A stretch of DNA of 64,000 nt from Hominisplanchenecus murintestinalis (GTDB taxonomy: Bacteria; Bacillota; Clostridia; Lachnospirales; Lachnospiraceae), in contig SRZB01000001.1 of assembly GCA_004793585.1 (NCBI GenBank), forward strand, positions 124,001 to 188,000. The letters are read 5' to 3'. Shown here one piece after another: positions 28,500 to 37,533 of this stretch. The position numbers and the translations under genes are program-made. Every line of letters begins with the position of its first letter. Within the stretch, counting starts at the first letter, position 1. The notes beneath the pieces were generated by a model, which worked only from the letters and a program-made list of their open reading frames with translations, did no database searches and was not told where the DNA came from.

Positions 28500-28527
28500 T
28501 TCACACCCCTCTTAAATGTGTTATAAT
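28500..28527 (+). promoter_or_regulatory. promoter of galK-galT
   Basis: TTCACA (28500-28505), 16 bases, TATAAT (28522-28527), with TG one base before the -10 (extended -10). The start codon lies 66 bases further on, after AAAGGAGACGCGAC. Confidence 0.7.
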
Positions 28528-28593
28528 GCTTACAGAAATGTTTTCTATTTTCTGAATTATTCTAAAATCATTTAAAAGTAAAGGAGACGCGAC

Positions 28594-29757
28594 ATGAAAG
28601 AACAGATATTGGGGAAATTCAAAGAACTTTTTGGCAGTGAGGGCGATATCCGTACTTATTTCGCTCCGGGGCGCGTAAACCTGATTGGCGAACACACAGA
28701 TTACAACGGAGGCCATGTATTTCCGTGCGCGCTGACTATCGGCACTTATGCAGCGGCAAGGAAACGCGACGATAACCTCCTGCGTTTCTACTCCATGAAC
28801 TTCGAACGCCAGGGCGTCATTGAATCCAGCCTCACCGATATGAACCCAGGTAAAGAATCGATCTGGACTGCATATCCGAAGGGTGTGATGTGGGCATTTA
28901 CGCAGCGCGGCATGGATATCCCGAACGGCATGGATATCGTTATTTACGGAAATATCCCGAACGGCTCCGGTCTGTCCTCTTCCGCATCCCTGGAGGTGCT
29001 TACAGGTTACATATTAAAAGACATGTTTGGGTTCGATGTCACAAATCAGGATCTGGCTCTGATTGGACAGTATTCCGAAAACAATTATAACAGCGTAAAC
29101 TGCGGCATCATGGATCAGTTCGCCATTGCCATGGGTAAAAAAGACCATGCTATTTTCCTTGATACCAGCAATTTGGAATTCCAATATGCCCCCATTCATC
29201 TGGAAGGCTCGAAAATCGTCATTGCCTGCAGCAATAAAAAGCGCGGTTTGGGGGACTCAAAATACAATGAAAGACGCGCAGAATGTGAGACTGCCCTCGC
29301 AGAGCTTCAGAAAGCAGTAAAAATTGATAATCTGGGACAGCTCACAGAAGAACAATTTGAAAAGCATAAAAGCGCCATCGCAGATGAAGTGCGCGTAAGG
29401 CGTGCGAAACATGCCGTATATGAAAACCAGAGGACGCTCCGCGCCGTAGAAGCGCTGAAAGCGAACGATATCCGCCTTTTCGGAGAGTTAATGAACGCTT
29501 CCCATGTTTCCCTGAGAGATGACTATGAGGTAACAGGTATTGAGCTTGATACACTTGTAGAGGAATCCTGGAAACAGCCCGGCGTTATCGGTTCCCGTAT
29601 GACCGGAGCAGGCTTCGGCGGCTGTACCGTCAGCATCGTAGAAAACGACGCTATTGAAAACTTCAAGAAAAACGTAGGGGAAGCCTATAAGGAAAAAATC
29701 GGCTATGCCGCTGACTTTTATGTAGTAGAAATCGGCGACGGTCCTGCGAGAATATAA
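28594..29757 (+). CDS. galK: galactokinase
   Basis: 387 residues, GHMP kinase superfamily. It phosphorylates galactose to galactose-1-phosphate, first committed step of the Leloir pathway. PGRVNLIGEHTDYNGGHVFPCAL at 25-47 is the galactokinase signature, GSGLSSSASLEV near 125-136 the ATP-binding motif, and GAGFGGCTVSIV near 340 the third motif. galT follows after 12 bases with AGGAGG in the gap. The substrate could come from the GH110 enzyme or from lactose and mucin glycans. Confidence 0.97.
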   Translation: MKEQILGKFKELFGSEGDIRTYFAPGRVNLIGEHTDYNGGHVFPCALTIGTYAAARKRDDNLLRFYSMNFERQGVIESSLTDMNPGKESIWTAYPKGVMWAFTQRGMDIPNGMDIVIYGNIPNGSGLSSSASLEVLTGYILKDMFGFDVTNQDLALIGQYSENNYNSVNCGIMDQFAIAMGKKDHAIFLDTSNLEFQYAPIHLEGSKIVIACSNKKRGLGDSKYNERRAECETALAELQKAVKIDNLGQLTEEQFEKHKSAIADEVRVRRAKHAVYENQRTLRAVEALKANDIRLFGELMNASHVSLRDDYEVTGIELDTLVEESWKQPGVIGSRMTGAGFGGCTVSIVENDAIENFKKNVGEAYKEKIGYAADFYVVEIGDGPARI

Positions 29758-29769
29758 GGAGGAAACACC

Positions 29770-31260
29770 ATGATTTTCAACAGCATTAAAAAACTGGTGA
29801 CTTACGGCCTGGAAACCGGGCTGATTACCGAAGAGGATAGGATTTTTACCACAAACGAACTTTTAGAACTTCTGAATCTGGACGAGTACGAAGAACCGGA
29901 AGAAACCTATACAGATGTAGATCTGGAATCCACCCTGGCAGAAATCCTGGATTATGCCTGTGAAAACGGACTTCTGGAAGACAGCATCGTATACCGCGAT
30001 TTGTTTGACACACGGATTATGGGGCTGCTCACTCCAAGACCCCACGAAGTCATCCGCACATTCCAGAACCTGTACGCAAAGTCCCCAAAAGAAGCTACCG
30101 ATGCTTATTACAAATTCAGCCAGGACACGGACTACATCCGCCGTTACCGCATTGCCCGGGACAGGAAATGGGTAACTTCTACACCTTATGGCGAACTGGA
30201 TATTACTATCAACCTTTCCAAACCGGAGAAAGACCCGAAAGCAATTGCTGCCGCAAAGGCTGCTAAACAGAGTGGATATCCTAAATGCCAGCTTTGTATG
30301 GAGAATATCGGCTATCGTGGACGCACCAACCACCCGGCGCGCCAGAACCATCGCGTCATGCCGATTACCGTAAACGGAAAACCCTGGGGATTCCAGTACT
30401 CTCCTTATGTATATTACAATGAGCACTGCATCGTATTCAATTCACTACATACCCCGATGAAAATTGAGCGCGACACGTTCGCCAAGCTACTGGATTTCGT
30501 ACGCCAGTTCCCCCACTATTTCGTCGGCTCCAATGCTGACCTCCCGATTGTGGGCGGTTCTATCCTGAGCCACGACCATTTCCAGGGCGGAAACTACGAA
30601 TTCGCTATGGCAAAGGCTCCGATAGAAGCTTCCTTTACGATAAAAGGCTATGAGGACGTCACTGCCGGAATCGTAAAATGGCCCATGTCCGTCATCCGTC
30701 TGCAGCACGCAGAACCTGACCGCCTGGTTGATTTGGCAGACCATATCCTGGAGCTTTGGAGAGGGTATACAGACAAAGATGCCTTCATCTTTGCCGAGAC
30801 GGATGGAGAACCGCACAACACGATTACGCCGATTGCCAGAAAAAGGGGAGAAATTTTCGAACTTGACCTTGTTTTGCGGAACAATATTACCACCGAAGAG
30901 CATCCCCTTGGAGTTTACCATCCTCATGCAGAGCTTCATCATATCAAGAAAGAAAATATCGGCTTGATTGAAGTCATGGGCTTGGCTGTGCTTCCCGCAA
31001 GGCTGAAACCGGAACTGGAACTGCTTGCTGAATATATGGTTTCCGGTAAAGATATCCGTTCAAACGAAACTTTGGAAAAACACGCAGACTGGGTTGAAGA
31101 ATTCCTTCCGAAATACGGGACAATTACTCAGGAAAATGTTATGGATATCATTCAGGAAGAGGTTGGAATCGTCTTTATGAAAGTCTTAGAATGTGCCGGC
31201 GTCTATAAATGCGACGAAAAAGGGCGGAAAGACTTCCGGAAGTTTATTGATTTGCTTTAA
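29770..31260 (+). CDS. galT: UDP-glucose--hexose-1-phosphate uridylyltransferase (class II GalT)
   Basis: 496 residues, the long Firmicute form of GalT. It exchanges the uridylyl group between UDP-glucose and galactose-1-phosphate. Sequence marks include GYPKCQLCMENIGYRGRTNHPARQNHRVMPI and SHDHFQGGNYEFAMAKAP, whose His-rich core is where class II enzymes hold the nucleotidylated histidine. It is the second gene of galK-galT, with no galE nearby. A strong terminator follows and is shared with the convergent sigG. Confidence 0.96.
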   Translation: MIFNSIKKLVTYGLETGLITEEDRIFTTNELLELLNLDEYEEPEETYTDVDLESTLAEILDYACENGLLEDSIVYRDLFDTRIMGLLTPRPHEVIRTFQNLYAKSPKEATDAYYKFSQDTDYIRRYRIARDRKWVTSTPYGELDITINLSKPEKDPKAIAAAKAAKQSGYPKCQLCMENIGYRGRTNHPARQNHRVMPITVNGKPWGFQYSPYVYYNEHCIVFNSLHTPMKIERDTFAKLLDFVRQFPHYFVGSNADLPIVGGSILSHDHFQGGNYEFAMAKAPIEASFTIKGYEDVTAGIVKWPMSVIRLQHAEPDRLVDLADHILELWRGYTDKDAFIFAETDGEPHNTITPIARKRGEIFELDLVLRNNITTEEHPLGVYHPHAELHHIKKENIGLIEVMGLAVLPARLKPELELLAEYMVSGKDIRSNETLEKHADWVEEFLPKYGTITQENVMDIIQEEVGIVFMKVLECAGVYKCDEKGRKDFRKFIDLL

Positions 31261-31270
31261 TCCTCTAAAA

Positions 31271-31297
31271 AGGGCGGCTGTGATTTGCAGCCGCCCT
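31271..31297. terminator. bidirectional terminator between galT and sigG
   Basis: AGGGCGGCTG and CAGCCGCCCT (10 bp, loop 7) are flanked by A-rich sequence on the left and TTTT on the right, so it can stop transcripts from either side. Confidence 0.9.
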
Positions 31298-31307
31298 TTT
31301 CATTTCT

Positions 31308-32084
31308 TCATGTCAGATATGCTTTCATAATTTTGAGTGCATTCTTCTCCAAACGGCTCACCTGCGCCTGGGAAATATGAATTTCATTTGCCACTTCCAT
31401 CTGCGTTTTCCCCTCATAAAACCGCATCTCAATAATCATCCTCTCCCTCTCGCCAAGTCTCTGGATTGCCTCATTTAAAGAAATAGACTCTACCCAGTTT
31501 TCCTCCTTATTCTTCCTGTCGCTAATCTGATCCATCACGTAAAGCGTATCCCCGCCTTCCGTATACACCGGGTCATAAAGGCTCACCGGAGTCTGTATAG
31601 CGTCCATCGCATATACAATATCCTCCTTGGAAATCCCGATTTCCGACGCAATCTCATTGATTGTCGGTTCCTTTAGATTCTTTTTTACATAATTTTCTTT
31701 CGCATAAATTGCCTTATATGCCGTATCACGCAGCGAACGGCTCACCCGTATGCTATTATTATCCCTCAAATATCTCCTGATTTCCCCAATAATCATAGGA
31801 ACTGCATAGGTAGAAAATTTTACATTCAACGTAGAATCAAAATTATCAATCGCTTTGATCAGACCGATACATCCAATCTGAAAAAGGTCGTCTGCATTTT
31901 CATTGCTGCTCCCAAAACGCTTGATAACGCTGAGCACCAACCGCAGGTTCCCTTTAATATAAAGCTCGCGTGCTTCCATATCACCCTCTTGAATCCGCGC
32001 AAAAAGAGCTTCCTTTTCCTCATTGCTTAAAAGCGGAAGCTTCGATGTATTTACGCCGCATATTTCAACCTTATTAAGAGCCAT
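31308..32084 (-). CDS. sigG: forespore-specific sporulation sigma factor SigG
   Basis: 258 residues from the chosen start MALNKVEICGVNTSKLPLL, the N-terminal signature of SigG in clostridia. Regions 2 (NLRLVLSVIKRF...DDLFQIGCIGLIKAIDNFD...FSTYAVPMIIGEIRRYLRDN), 3 and 4 (LGERERMIIEMRFYEGKTQMEVANEIHISQAQVSRLEKNAL) are complete. It directs RNA polymerase to late forespore genes such as those for small acid-soluble proteins. TAGGAGG nine bases before ATG 32084 excludes the 14-codon extension. Its presence shows a spore-forming lineage. Confidence 0.97.
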   Translation of the reverse strand: MALNKVEICGVNTSKLPLLSNEEKEALFARIQEGDMEARELYIKGNLRLVLSVIKRFGSSNENADDLFQIGCIGLIKAIDNFDSTLNVKFSTYAVPMIIGEIRRYLRDNNSIRVSRSLRDTAYKAIYAKENYVKKNLKEPTINEIASEIGISKEDIVYAMDAIQTPVSLYDPVYTEGGDTLYVMDQISDRKNKEENWVESISLNEAIQRLGERERMIIEMRFYEGKTQMEVANEIHISQAQVSRLEKNALKIMKAYLT

Positions 32085-32219
32085 AATGTTCATCCTCCTA
32101 TTACCTGGTATAGTAAAATGTTTCACATTATGCCTCTCTCGTATTCAATTCCCGGCGAAATTTAATAAAGTTTTAGACCTTGACAAATCAGAAGCTTTAA
32201 AGGATGCCCGCAAAACGTT

Positions 32220-32690
32220 CTAGCTGATTCTGCCCTTTCCCGAAATATATTCAGGTACAATCTTAATTACCTTAAATTTTGCAAATGCACGTTCCGCATA
32301 CGCGCGCCCTTCTTCCAGGAAATCAGGACTGTACTTTTCCATCAGAGCTAAAATCCCCTGCATCTTTTCCTCACCATCCTCCAGTATCTCTGCTTTTCCA
32401 AACACAATCGCCGATTTGTACTTTGTACTGAACTTCTCTGGCAGCACTTCCGTCTCCCCTACGACTGTAAAGCATACCTGGGACACATCAGAAATATTAT
32501 CCAGCTTATGCCCCTCCCTGGCGCAGTGAAGATACACCTTTCCGTCTGCAAAAGCATAACTCATAGGCACCCCGTAAGGCTCCCCATCCTTGCTCACGGT
32601 GGAAAGCACACCAAACTCCCCTCTCTCCAGAAGTTCTCTTGTCATTTCATCTGTCAACGCCCTGGCGCTGTTTCTTATCTCCCGTTTCAT
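32220..32690 (-). CDS. pyridoxamine 5'-phosphate oxidase-fold flavoprotein
   Basis: 156 residues, small split-barrel fold. GEFGVLSTVSKDGEPYGVPMSYAFADGKVYLHCAREGHKLDNI is typical of the NimA/PNPOx-like group that binds FMN or F420 and includes nitroimidazole-resistance proteins. The specific reaction is unknown. ATG 32690 is chosen because GAGGAGGAGC lies just upstream; an ATG at 32705 would sit on that site. It is a single-gene unit. Confidence 0.85.
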   Translation of the reverse strand: MKREIRNSARALTDEMTRELLERGEFGVLSTVSKDGEPYGVPMSYAFADGKVYLHCAREGHKLDNISDVSQVCFTVVGETEVLPEKFSTKYKSAIVFGKAEILEDGEEKMQGILALMEKYSPDFLEEGRAYAERAFAKFKVIKIVPEYISGKGRIS

Positions 32691-32798
32691 CCTGCTCCTC
32701 CTCATGTATTCACGTACTTTTACAGCCCGGCATTTATCCGGGCTGCAAATTCCTTTATTTGTATAAGCAACTGCAGAAAGCTGCGCCTATGCCATTTC

Positions 32799-33467
32799 CT
32801 ATTTCAAAACCTCAACACGTTCCGTCACACTTCTTCTGCCGATTGCATATCCTGGCCTATAGATAAACCGCACGCACAGCAGGTTCAGGCAGACGGCTGA
32901 AATCACATCAAGCACCGTATGCTGCTTTAAGAAAACCGTAGCGCATACAATCAGAAGCGCAAGCACATTCGAACCACGAACCACCCAGGTATGCTTTTTC
33001 AGCGCCTCACTGTCCGCTGCTGCCACAGCTACAGCTATGGAATTAAACACATGAATACTGGGGAATATATTCGTCGGCGTATCAATCCTATACAGGAACC
33101 TGACCATATCCACAAAAATATTCTCATGCTCAAAATGATACGGGCGCAACGCGTGGCCATTCGGCCATACCAGAGAAATCGCCAGGAACAGCGTCATGCC
33201 GATTCCCAGAGACGCAATCAGGCGAAAATACTCCTGCCTGCTCTTGCCTATCAGTCCAAAATATATGACAGCCGCCGCTACATACCCAAACCACAGCACA
33301 TACGGAATAATAAAGTATTCACAGAATGGAATCATGTCATCCAGCCGCGTATGAAGAATATGTACCTGTGCACCAGAACGGCTTTCTACATGCTGAAACA
33401 CCAGCAGATAAAAGACCAGGTATATCGGAACTATTATGAAATGCCCGTACTTTCTTATCACTTTCAT
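32799..33467 (-). CDS. PAP2-superfamily membrane phosphatase
   Basis: 222 residues with about six membrane segments. The C-terminal half carries the lipid phosphatase motifs PSIHV (136-140, His139) and KQHTVLDV (181-188, His183 and Asp187), while the first motif (KxxxxxxRP) is represented only by NGHALRPY near 103-110. This matches the PAP2 / inositolphosphotransferase-like group, acting on lipid phosphates or isoprenyl phosphates at the outer membrane face. Substrate unknown; it stands alone. Confidence 0.82.
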   Translation of the reverse strand: MKVIRKYGHFIIVPIYLVFYLLVFQHVESRSGAQVHILHTRLDDMIPFCEYFIIPYVLWFGYVAAAVIYFGLIGKSRQEYFRLIASLGIGMTLFLAISLVWPNGHALRPYHFEHENIFVDMVRFLYRIDTPTNIFPSIHVFNSIAVAVAAADSEALKKHTWVVRGSNVLALLIVCATVFLKQHTVLDVISAVCLNLLCVRFIYRPGYAIGRRSVTERVEVLK

Positions 33468-33599
33468 AAAATCATCTCCCCTGTATGATACATGCTTATT
33501 ATGTCGGGAGCTATTATAGCACTCTGTTTTTTTAGAATCAATATAGTTTCGATTTATTTAAGAAATTTCACCAGCCATTCAGGAATCCGGCAGGATTTT

Positions 33600-34553
33600 C
33601 TACTTCCTTATCTGCACTTTCCTGCCCTGTCCTTTCTTTTTCAGCAGCTTTTTGTAGGCCTTCAGTTTTGCTTTCGGTACTTTGATGCGTGCTTTCACAT
33701 GTATTCCTTTAAAAACGTTTTTCCCAACTTTCTTTAGGACTTTCGATTTTATTATCAGCTTTTTTAGGGATTTACATCCATAGAAAACTTTTTCTCCGAT
33801 TATCTTCACATTCTTACCGACAATCACTCTCTTCAGCTTCTTGTTTCCTTTCAGCGCCGACTTTGCAATGCCTGTAACAGAAAATGTTTTTCCGCCCGCC
33901 GTTACAGAATCCGGTACTATTACGGCAATTTTTTTCTTTGCGCATCCTATGTATTCCGCTTCGCCGGGTGAGAACCTGGTGATTCTGCAGACTGCCGAAT
34001 TCCGGCTGTCCGTAAGGATGCTGCCTTCTTTCAGGCGGCTGTCCGGCTTCCTGTTATCTGGCGGATTTGGTTTTTTCTGCTGGTTTTTGTCCGGAACTTC
34101 CGTCTGATTCCCACCGGAGTTCTGCGGCTGGTCTTTATCCGGGTTCTCTGATAAGTGACACCGGGCGTTTCCCGGAGGTATTTTCCCCGCCCGAAAAAAC
34201 TGCCGTATATTTCTGGTTCTCCGCCTGAAGTACCGTCGCCTGGCAGAGCGCCGTCCGGTTCCCGTTCTCGCTATCAATGCCGTGCCTACGGAAACGCCAC
34301 GCACGTTGCCGTAGGCGTCTACCTCTGCCACTGTCCTGTCGGAACTTTCCCTGGCAACTCTCTTATCGGCGGCATTTTCCGGAAGGACGGATGATGTCAG
34401 CTTCTTGGACTCTCCCTCGCGGACGCGGATATTCGTCTCCTCAAGGCACACTCCTGCCACTGCCTCGCCCGCCGCTACCTGTGCCCGGCAGAACGCTTCC
34501 TTTTCTTCTATCCGCGCCGTCACGACTTGAATCTTTATAATCCTTGTCACCAT
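33600..34553 (-). pseudogene. degraded BspA-type surface protein gene, 5'-truncated with two compensating frameshifts
   Basis: The frame stays open for 317 codons but is not a normal protein. There is no signal peptide. The first 85 residues contain an Ig-like (Big_2) domain up to SVGTALI; then an Arg-rich stretch (RRSARRRYFRRRTRNIRQFF) appears. Reading the same DNA (about 34145-34275) in another frame instead gives ENGNRTALCQATV, the proper last strand of the Ig domain, so one shift lies near 34275 and a second near 34150 restores the frame. After a Pro/Asn/Lys hinge the C-terminal 130 residues are the same BspA-like LRR module as in the two large surface proteins of this window. It is probably a remnant of a larger gene. 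The upstream 34554-34750 is AT-rich and empty. Confidence 0.7.
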
Positions 34554-34759
34554 TTATTTGTATATAACACACAAAGAGTATTCGTATTCTTACTAACTCC
34601 CGGGAATTTACATTATTTATCCGCATATTTTCTTGGTATGCACTTTATACCCATACTATCATAAAGGATAGATATCCCCACCGTAATACACTCTTCTTCC
34701 AAGCGCTGAATCCTTATCCCTCCACCTTCAAATCATCACAATTATTTTTATTTTCTATG

Positions 34760-34787
34760 TTGCATTATATTTAATTTATGTTATAAT
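34760..34787 (+). promoter_or_regulatory. promoter of the Rpn-type nuclease gene
   Basis: TTGCAT (34760-34765), 16 bases, TATAAT (34782-34787), with TG one base before the -10. The transcript would have a leader of about 160 bases. Confidence 0.6.
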
Positions 34788-34857
34788 CTATATATGCATT
34801 TCTTTCTATGATTCATTCTTTTATGGCTCACGCCTGTCCTTACGTCTTCTCGCCCAA

Positions 34858-34950
34858 TCTTAGAAATCTTCAATGCTGAACCCCTATCAACAAGCAGGGA
34901 GGATTTCTAAGACAGAGCGTAAAATCCTCCCGATATCTAAAGGAGGATTT
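34858..34950 (+). promoter_or_regulatory. leader with mutually exclusive helices covering the rpn ribosome binding site
   Basis: Four segments can pair in overlapping ways: TCTTAGAAATC (34858-34868) with GATTTCTAAGA (34902-34912); GGGAGGATTT (34897-34906) with AAATCCTCCC (34922-34931); and AAATCCTCC (34922-34930) with the ribosome binding site GGAGGATTT (34942-34950). All are perfect. Pairing of the first two releases the third to hide the ribosome binding site; pairing of the second and third frees it. This is the layout of a translational attenuator. The signal that would drive it is unknown. Confidence 0.6.
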
Positions 34951-34956
34951 GGATGA
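34873..34956 (+). CDS. possible 27-residue leader peptide overlapping the rpn start
   Basis: An ATG at 34873 opens a frame beginning MLNPYQQAGRISKTERK and ending GGFG, whose TGA overlaps the ATG of the nuclease gene (ATGA). It spans the pairing segments of the leader, so its translation would melt them, as in erm-type attenuators. No convincing ribosome binding site precedes it, which is the main weakness. Confidence 0.3.
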   Translation: MLNPYQQAGRISKTERKILPISKGGFG

Positions 34957-35921
34957 AAGAAACACTTAACACGACTGAGAAATCAGCGGCAATGCCAACT
35001 GTGGGCTCTCCTACGCCTGCACTTACTTACAAAGACCGGATATTTCGGATGATTTTCAAGGAAAAGCGTGAATTTCTGGATTTATACAATGCCATGAACG
35101 GCACACATTACACCAATCCGGACGAGCTGACTGTTACCACGCTGGACAATGCTATTTATCTGGGAATGAAAAACGACGTCTCCTTTTTACTCCAAGACAC
35201 ACTTTCCCTGTATGAGCACCAGTCCACCGACAACCCGAACATGCCGCTTCGGAATCTCCTATATGTATCCGACATATACTCACAGCTGACCCGGACGGCT
35301 GACCTCTACGGTTCGCGCCTTGTCCGCATCCCGGAACCCCGGTTCATAGAATTCTATAACGGCACAAAAGAACTTCCAGAGCGGTGCGAGCGCAAACTCT
35401 CCGACGCCTATGCGAATCCCACAGATTCTCCAGCGCTGGAACTGACGACAACCGTGCTGAACATCAATCCCGGAAAAAACTCCAAACTGATGGAAAAATG
35501 CCGGAGCCTACGGGACTATATGATCTTTGTAAGTAAAGTCAGGGAACTCAGGAAAGAATTTCCTTTAGCACAGGCGATGGAACAGGCGGTCACAGAATGC
35601 ATCCATGACGGCATCCTGGCTGATTTTCTCTATAAAAACCGAGCGGAGGTAATGAAAGTGGGAATTTACGAATATGACGAAGAACTTCACATCCAGAATG
35701 AAAGGGATTATGCTCATGAACAGGGGCTTGCTGAAGGACGTGCTGAGGGACTTACAACTGGTTTGAAGCAGGCTTCCCTCATCCAGAAACATTTGGATAA
35801 CGGGCACTCCCCTGAGCAGACTGCCCTTAGTTTAAATATAGATTTAGAAATAGTCAATCATTACTGCCGTATGCTTCAAGATGCTGAAAATGATACACCG
35901 TGCCCGGATATCCTGCAATAA
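34953..35921 (+). CDS. Rpn-family recombination-promoting nuclease / PD-(D/E)XK transposase-like protein
   Basis: 322 residues. The N-terminal half (TYKDRIFRMIFKEKREFLDLYNAMNG..., NDVSFLLQDTLSLYEHQST) fits the Rpn/YhgA-type nuclease domain; candidate catalytic residues are D75, E88 and Q90 in the D...E-x-Q form of the PD-(D/E)XK core. The C-terminal half is helical and ends with a GLAEGRAEGLTTGLKQ repeat that is common in this family. E. coli Rpn proteins promote RecA-independent recombination and act as nucleases; they are often multi-copy and horizontally spread. No terminal inverted repeats flank the gene. It is expressed behind an unusual leader. Confidence 0.85.
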   Translation: MKETLNTTEKSAAMPTVGSPTPALTYKDRIFRMIFKEKREFLDLYNAMNGTHYTNPDELTVTTLDNAIYLGMKNDVSFLLQDTLSLYEHQSTDNPNMPLRNLLYVSDIYSQLTRTADLYGSRLVRIPEPRFIEFYNGTKELPERCERKLSDAYANPTDSPALELTTTVLNINPGKNSKLMEKCRSLRDYMIFVSKVRELRKEFPLAQAMEQAVTECIHDGILADFLYKNRAEVMKVGIYEYDEELHIQNERDYAHEQGLAEGRAEGLTTGLKQASLIQKHLDNGHSPEQTALSLNIDLEIVNHYCRMLQDAENDTPCPDILQ

Positions 35922-36050
35922 ACTCTTTTCACGAATCTCAAAAATCTTTTACATAGCCTTACCATAATACTCATCAAACCGGGATTATGCCAAATGCACT
36001 TTTTAGTAAGCCGTTTTCGGGAAAATCTATGTAAGAATCCGATAGTTATA

Positions 36051-36097
36051 TAAAAAGAACCCTGCCTGCAAATTGTCACAGGACAAGGTTCTTTTTT
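36051..36097. terminator. terminator of the decarboxylase operon
   Basis: AAAAAGAACC (36052-36061) and GGTTCTTTTT (36087-36096) enclose a 25-base inner part that can extend the stem; T tracts are present on both sides. It lies 8 bases after the stop codon of the last operon gene. The 35922-36050 stretch shows nothing else. Confidence 0.75.
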
Positions 36098-36104
36098 CAT
36101 CTTT

Positions 36105-37517
36105 TTAAACCGGATAAGCCCCATTCTTCGTATCGGCTGCCGCAGGGTCTACTTTCGTTTTCTGCGCTTCACGATACTTGAAAAACTCTGTCGCTACCTG
36201 CGGGAACAGTGCATAGGACAGGACATCCTCATCCTGCTCTTTCCACTGGGACATTTCTGCTTCAATAGTTTTCAGCTCCGGCTTAATCAAGTCTGCCGGA
36301 CGGCAGGTAATCGGCTTCACATCACCGATGCATCTCTTCTGCACTTCTGGATTGAAAGGTTTGATGGTCGCACCGTACTTGCCGCTGAGCACATCCTTCG
36401 TCTCTTTCGTTACCATCTTATAACGCTCGCCCATGATTACATTAAATACCGCCTGTGTACCCACAATCTGGGAAGACGGTGTAACCAGAGGACACTCTCC
36501 AAGGTCTGCACGAACTCTCGGCACTTCCTCTAATACATCATAATATTTATCCTCTGCATGCTGCTCTTTGAGCTGTGAAGTCAGGTTTGACAACATACCG
36601 CCCGGTACCTGATACAGCAGGGTCTTGATATTTACGCCCATGTTCTTCGGATTCAGAAGGCCGCTCTCCAGAGCTTCGTCACGAATAGGACGGAAATAAT
36701 CTGCGATTTCTGCCAGCAGATTCTGGTCAAGACCGGAATCATATGGTGTTCCTTTAAAGGTTTCCACCATAACCTCCGTAGCCGGCTGGGAAGTTCCCAG
36801 TGCAAAAGGCGACATAGCTGTGTCAATCACATCCACGCCGGCCTCAACAGCTTTCAGATAAGTCATGGAAGCCACGCCGGACGTATAATGTGTATGAAGC
36901 TGTACCGGAATCTTTACTGCTTTCTTAATCGCAGAAATAAGCTCTGTAGCTGTATACGGAAGCAGAAGTCCTGCCATATCTTTAAAGCAGATCGAGTTTG
37001 CACCCATATCTTCAATCTTCTTTGCAATGTCTACCCAGTAGTCCATCGTATAAGCGTCACCCAGCGTATAAGAAAGCGCTACCTGTGCATGGCCTTTTTC
37101 CTTATTTGCAGCTGTTACGGCTGTTTTCAGATTTCTGAGGTCATTCATACAGTCAAAGATACGGATAATATCAATTCCGTTTGCTATAGACTTCTGTACA
37201 AAATACTCTACCACATCATCCGCATATGGACGGTATCCAAGGATATTCTGCCCACGGAAAAGCATCTGAAGCTTTGTGTTCTTAAAGCCGTCACGGAACT
37301 TACGAAGCCTCTCCCACGGGTCTTCTTTCAGGAAACGCAGGGAAGCATCGAATGTAGCGCCGCCCCAGCACTCTACAGAATGGTAGCCTACTTTGTCCAT
37401 CTTATCAACGATTGGAAGCATCTGCTCCGTCGTCATACGTGTAGCAATCAAAGACTGATGCGCATCACGCAGGATTGTCTCTGTAATCTTAATCGGTTTT
37501 TTCTTATTCTGTGCCAT
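36105..37517 (-). CDS. oadA: oxaloacetate decarboxylase alpha / pyruvate carboxylase subunit B (carboxyltransferase only)
   Basis: 470 residues: a DRE-TIM metallolyase barrel plus the conserved carboxylase domain, but no C-terminal biotinyl domain. TILRDAHQSLIATR at 14-27 and ECWGGATFDASLRFLKEDPWERLR are the start of the barrel, and SICFKDMAGLL carries the lysine that is carbamylated in the family. It moves the carboxyl group between oxaloacetate/pyruvate and biotin held on the separate carrier protein encoded upstream. It is the fifth gene of the operon. Whether the complex decarboxylates oxaloacetate or transfers carboxyl groups to a CoA ester is open, because a CoA carboxyltransferase is encoded in the same operon. 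Confidence 0.92.
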   Translation of the reverse strand: MAQNKKKPIKITETILRDAHQSLIATRMTTEQMLPIVDKMDKVGYHSVECWGGATFDASLRFLKEDPWERLRKFRDGFKNTKLQMLFRGQNILGYRPYADDVVEYFVQKSIANGIDIIRIFDCMNDLRNLKTAVTAANKEKGHAQVALSYTLGDAYTMDYWVDIAKKIEDMGANSICFKDMAGLLLPYTATELISAIKKAVKIPVQLHTHYTSGVASMTYLKAVEAGVDVIDTAMSPFALGTSQPATEVMVETFKGTPYDSGLDQNLLAEIADYFRPIRDEALESGLLNPKNMGVNIKTLLYQVPGGMLSNLTSQLKEQHAEDKYYDVLEEVPRVRADLGECPLVTPSSQIVGTQAVFNVIMGERYKMVTKETKDVLSGKYGATIKPFNPEVQKRCIGDVKPITCRPADLIKPELKTIEAEMSQWKEQDEDVLSYALFPQVATEFFKYREAQKTKVDPAAADTKNGAYPV

Positions 37518-37533
37518 TTCTAAACCTCCTCAT

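Noticed and set aside
34953-35921. Rpn-type gene as part of an intact insertion sequence
   Set aside because: No terminal inverted repeats or target duplication were found around it; the nearby inverted repeats belong to the leader and overlap the ribosome binding site.
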